From assembly GCF_014640175.1 (NCBI RefSeq), contig NZ_BMGL01000002.1, forward strand, positions 229,337 to 293,336: a stretch of 64,000 bases of DNA, read 5' to 3'. Source of the stretch: Psychroflexus salis (GTDB lineage: Bacteria; Bacteroidota; Bacteroidia; Flavobacteriales; Flavobacteriaceae). Of this stretch, positions 62,526-64,000 are shown in pieces. The notes under the pieces are model-generated. The model did no database searches. It was given only the letters and a program-made list of their open reading frames with translations, and was not told the DNA's origin. The position numbers were made by a program, and so were the translations under genes. The first letter of the stretch is position 1; each line of letters begins with the position of its first letter.

Positions 62526-62566
62526 AAAAAAAAGCCTTAGTAAATTTTATAACTAAGGCTTTTTTG
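62526..62566. terminator. Bidirectional terminator between the Sua5-like gene and dnaN
   Basis: A 13-pair stem (62529-62541 with 62552-62564) with a 10-base loop and A/T arms on both sides, between convergent genes. Confidence 0.87.
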
Positions 62567-62574
62567 TGGTATTG

Positions 62575-63696
62575 TTAAGAATTGCCAAGCATTACTGGCA
62601 TAACTAACATAGTTACTTGTTCACCTTCTTCCAAACCGTCAACCGGAGTTAAGATTCCAGCTCTGTTAGGTAGACTCATTTCTAATTGAACTGTAGATGC
62701 ATTAAGATTTGCTAACATCTCTAATAAAAAACGTGAATTAAAACCTATTTCCATATCATCGCCTTGGTAATCGCAGGTAAGTCTTTCTTCAGCTTTACTT
62801 GAGTAATCAATATCTTCTGCAGAAATTTTCAATTCAGCACCAGCAATTTTCATTCTTATTTGGTGAGTAGTTTTGTTTGAGAAAATAGAAACCCGCTTAA
62901 CTGAATTTAGGAATTGTTGCCTATCAATTATTAATTTGTTAGGATTTTCTTTAGGTATAACAGCTTCATAATTTGGATATTTACCATCTATTAACCTACA
63001 TGTTAATACAAAATCATTAAAAGTAAATTTTGCATTAGAATCGTTATATTCAATTAATACATCAGATTCATCTCCTGATAAAGTGTTTTTAAGAAGATTA
63101 AGCGGTTTCTTAGGCATAATAAAATCTGCTGCATCGTCTATTTTAATATCATCTCTAGAATATTTAACAAGCTTATGAGCATCAGTACCAACAAATTTTA
63201 AACCTTCAGCGGTAAATTGAAAAAATATGCCGTTCATAACAGGCCTTAAATCATCATTGCCCGTAGCAAATAAGGTCTTGTTAATTGCAGTAGCCAAGAC
63301 GTCTGCTGTTATAACAGTTTTAGATGCATCTTGTAACTCTATAGGATTAGGAAAATCTTCTGCATTTGCATAAGCTAAAGAATATTTACCTTGATCTGAA
63401 CTGATTTCAACAACAGAATTCTCTAATACTAAAAAAGTTAATGGTTGCTCAGGAAAAGTTTTCAAAGTGTCTAAAAGCAGCTTCGCAGGAACGGCTATTT
63501 CACCCTGATTTTCAGATTCAACATTTATCACAGCAGACATTGTTGTTTCTAAATCTGAAGCAGAAATATCCAATTGATTGTTATCCAATTTAAAAAGGAA
63601 AAAATCAAGGATTTGCATTGTATTGTTATTGTTAATAATACCACCAAGCGTTTGGAGTTTTTTCAACATTTCTGTGCTCGAAACAATAAATTTCAT
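62575..63696 (-). CDS. dnaN: DNA polymerase III beta subunit (sliding clamp)
   Basis: Ring-shaped processivity clamp that tethers polymerase III and other repair proteins to DNA. It is 373 residues from the ATG at 63696 (MKFIVSSTEMLKKLQ), the standard length and start. An in-frame TTG at 63711 would add five residues and is unlikely. Three topologically similar domains cover about 1-120, 128-245 and 246-373. The C-terminal MLVMPVML segment lines the protein-binding pocket. No dnaA or recF is adjacent, as in other Bacteroidetes, so this is not evidence for the origin. Confidence 0.96.
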   Translation of the reverse strand: MKFIVSSTEMLKKLQTLGGIINNNNTMQILDFFLFKLDNNQLDISASDLETTMSAVINVESENQGEIAVPAKLLLDTLKTFPEQPLTFLVLENSVVEISSDQGKYSLAYANAEDFPNPIELQDASKTVITADVLATAINKTLFATGNDDLRPVMNGIFFQFTAEGLKFVGTDAHKLVKYSRDDIKIDDAADFIMPKKPLNLLKNTLSGDESDVLIEYNDSNAKFTFNDFVLTCRLIDGKYPNYEAVIPKENPNKLIIDRQQFLNSVKRVSIFSNKTTHQIRMKIAGAELKISAEDIDYSSKAEERLTCDYQGDDMEIGFNSRFLLEMLANLNASTVQLEMSLPNRAGILTPVDGLEEGEQVTMLVMPVMLGNS

Positions 63697-63916
63697 AGAC
63701 TTATTTATCAATATTAATAATTATTTTTCACTATCTAGATAATTTGCTAAATTAGTGATTATTTGTTTATTTATTACAAATTAGAATTAAAAAAGTGAAT
63801 ATTCAGGTTGTATACAATTCGTCAGACCCAATAAAATTCTTTTAATAAATACATTTCGTTAAATATAATAATGATAAACAGTTCTTTAAATCATTTTTAA
63901 TTTTCGTTATATTTTT

Positions 63917-63949
63917 TTGTTTATTATTTAAAAAAAGGTTGTATTTTTG
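63917..63949 (+). promoter_or_regulatory. Strong promoter for a gene beyond the window
   Basis: TTG at 63917-63919, a 22-base spacer and an exact TATTTTTG -7 box at 63942-63949. A GC-rich GCGCCCCGC follows directly, in contrast to the AT-rich surroundings. No start codon with a supportable frame is visible in the last 50 bases, so either a longer leader or an RNA gene may follow. The rest of 63697-63916 is AT-rich with nothing I can define. Confidence 0.6.
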
Positions 63950-64000
63950 CGCCCCGCAAGTTCAGATTTATTTTATTGATTTTGGGATATAATTTCGGCA

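Noticed and set aside
62575..63696. dnaN as a marker for the replication origin
   Set aside because: No dnaA, recF or cluster of DnaA-box-like sequences is nearby; in Bacteroidetes dnaN is usually away from dnaA.
62575..63711. Longer TTG-initiated forms of dnaN, clpS, the DUF2007 gene, rfbC, fbpB, the 51.4-kb DoxX-like gene and the NTP pyrophosphatase
   Set aside because: In each case a downstream ATG gives the family-typical N-terminus or length, and the extension overlaps a promoter or neighbouring gene or adds unconserved residues.

Overview
The window is AT-rich chromosomal DNA from a member of the Bacteroidetes, almost certainly a Flavobacteriaceae species. Four things point there: the gene order rplQ tail - carA - eno - gltA; many -7 boxes of the Bacteroidetes type TAnnTTTG with no Shine-Dalgarno-like leaders; proteins with type IX secretion (T9SS) sorting domains of both type A and type B; and families largely confined to this phylum (PorP/SprF, BT_3928-like DoxX, DUF1599, DUF4369, TIGR03643). 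No tRNA, rRNA, insertion sequence, prophage or CRISPR array was found. Most of the window is housekeeping DNA in short operons, separated at convergent junctions by strong bidirectional hairpin terminators.

Layout. 1-5.6 kb: central metabolism (carA, a FAS1 protein inserted on the opposite strand, eno, gltA, an azurin-like lipoprotein). 5.6-10.3 kb (minus): a six-gene operon DUF1599 - DoxX/thioredoxin-like - OppB-like permease - tpiA - prmA - clpS. 10.4-14.3 kb: long-chain acyl-CoA synthetase, a DoxX-like/AlkB-like/TIGR03643 operon, and AT-rich degenerate repeats. 14.3-19.3 kb: prfC, a conserved-looking intergenic repeat element, a cysteine synthase-like enzyme, small membrane and Bor-like lipoproteins, and a convergent MazG-like/deoxynucleoside kinase pair. 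19.3-26.5 kb (minus): a polyprenyl sugar-phosphate transferase operon, a histidine kinase - response regulator - GhrA operon, and a LolC-like permease. 26.5-29.3 kb: NamZ-like muramidase, then a decayed T9SS-secreted subtilase and a T9SS type A protein. 29.3-36.9 kb: OsmC, metK behind a SAM-II-like riboswitch, S1/P1 nuclease, HAD phosphatase, DUF819 and DUF4369 proteins, and an idi-queD-peroxiredoxin operon.

36.9-47.1 kb (minus) is the most distinctive region. A 2267-residue T9SS type B surface protein has 20 tandem repeats of about 105 residues, each opening with an acidic calcium-binding-like loop. It is followed in the same operon by a PorP/SprF-like barrel and by a protein with the TPR - beta-propeller - carboxypeptidase-regulatory - OmpA architecture known from PorE. 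Together they look like a dedicated export and cell-envelope anchoring module for one giant adhesin.

47.5-64 kb: rpsA with a structured leader, a DUF481-PhzF-DUF2007 operon, an iron ABC transporter (fbpABC type), an M1 aminopeptidase, rfbC, a pcrA/uvrD - small voltage-gated-like K+ channel - Sua5 operon, and dnaN. Four genes appear to start at TTG. The last 60 bases hold a near-ideal promoter for a gene beyond the window.
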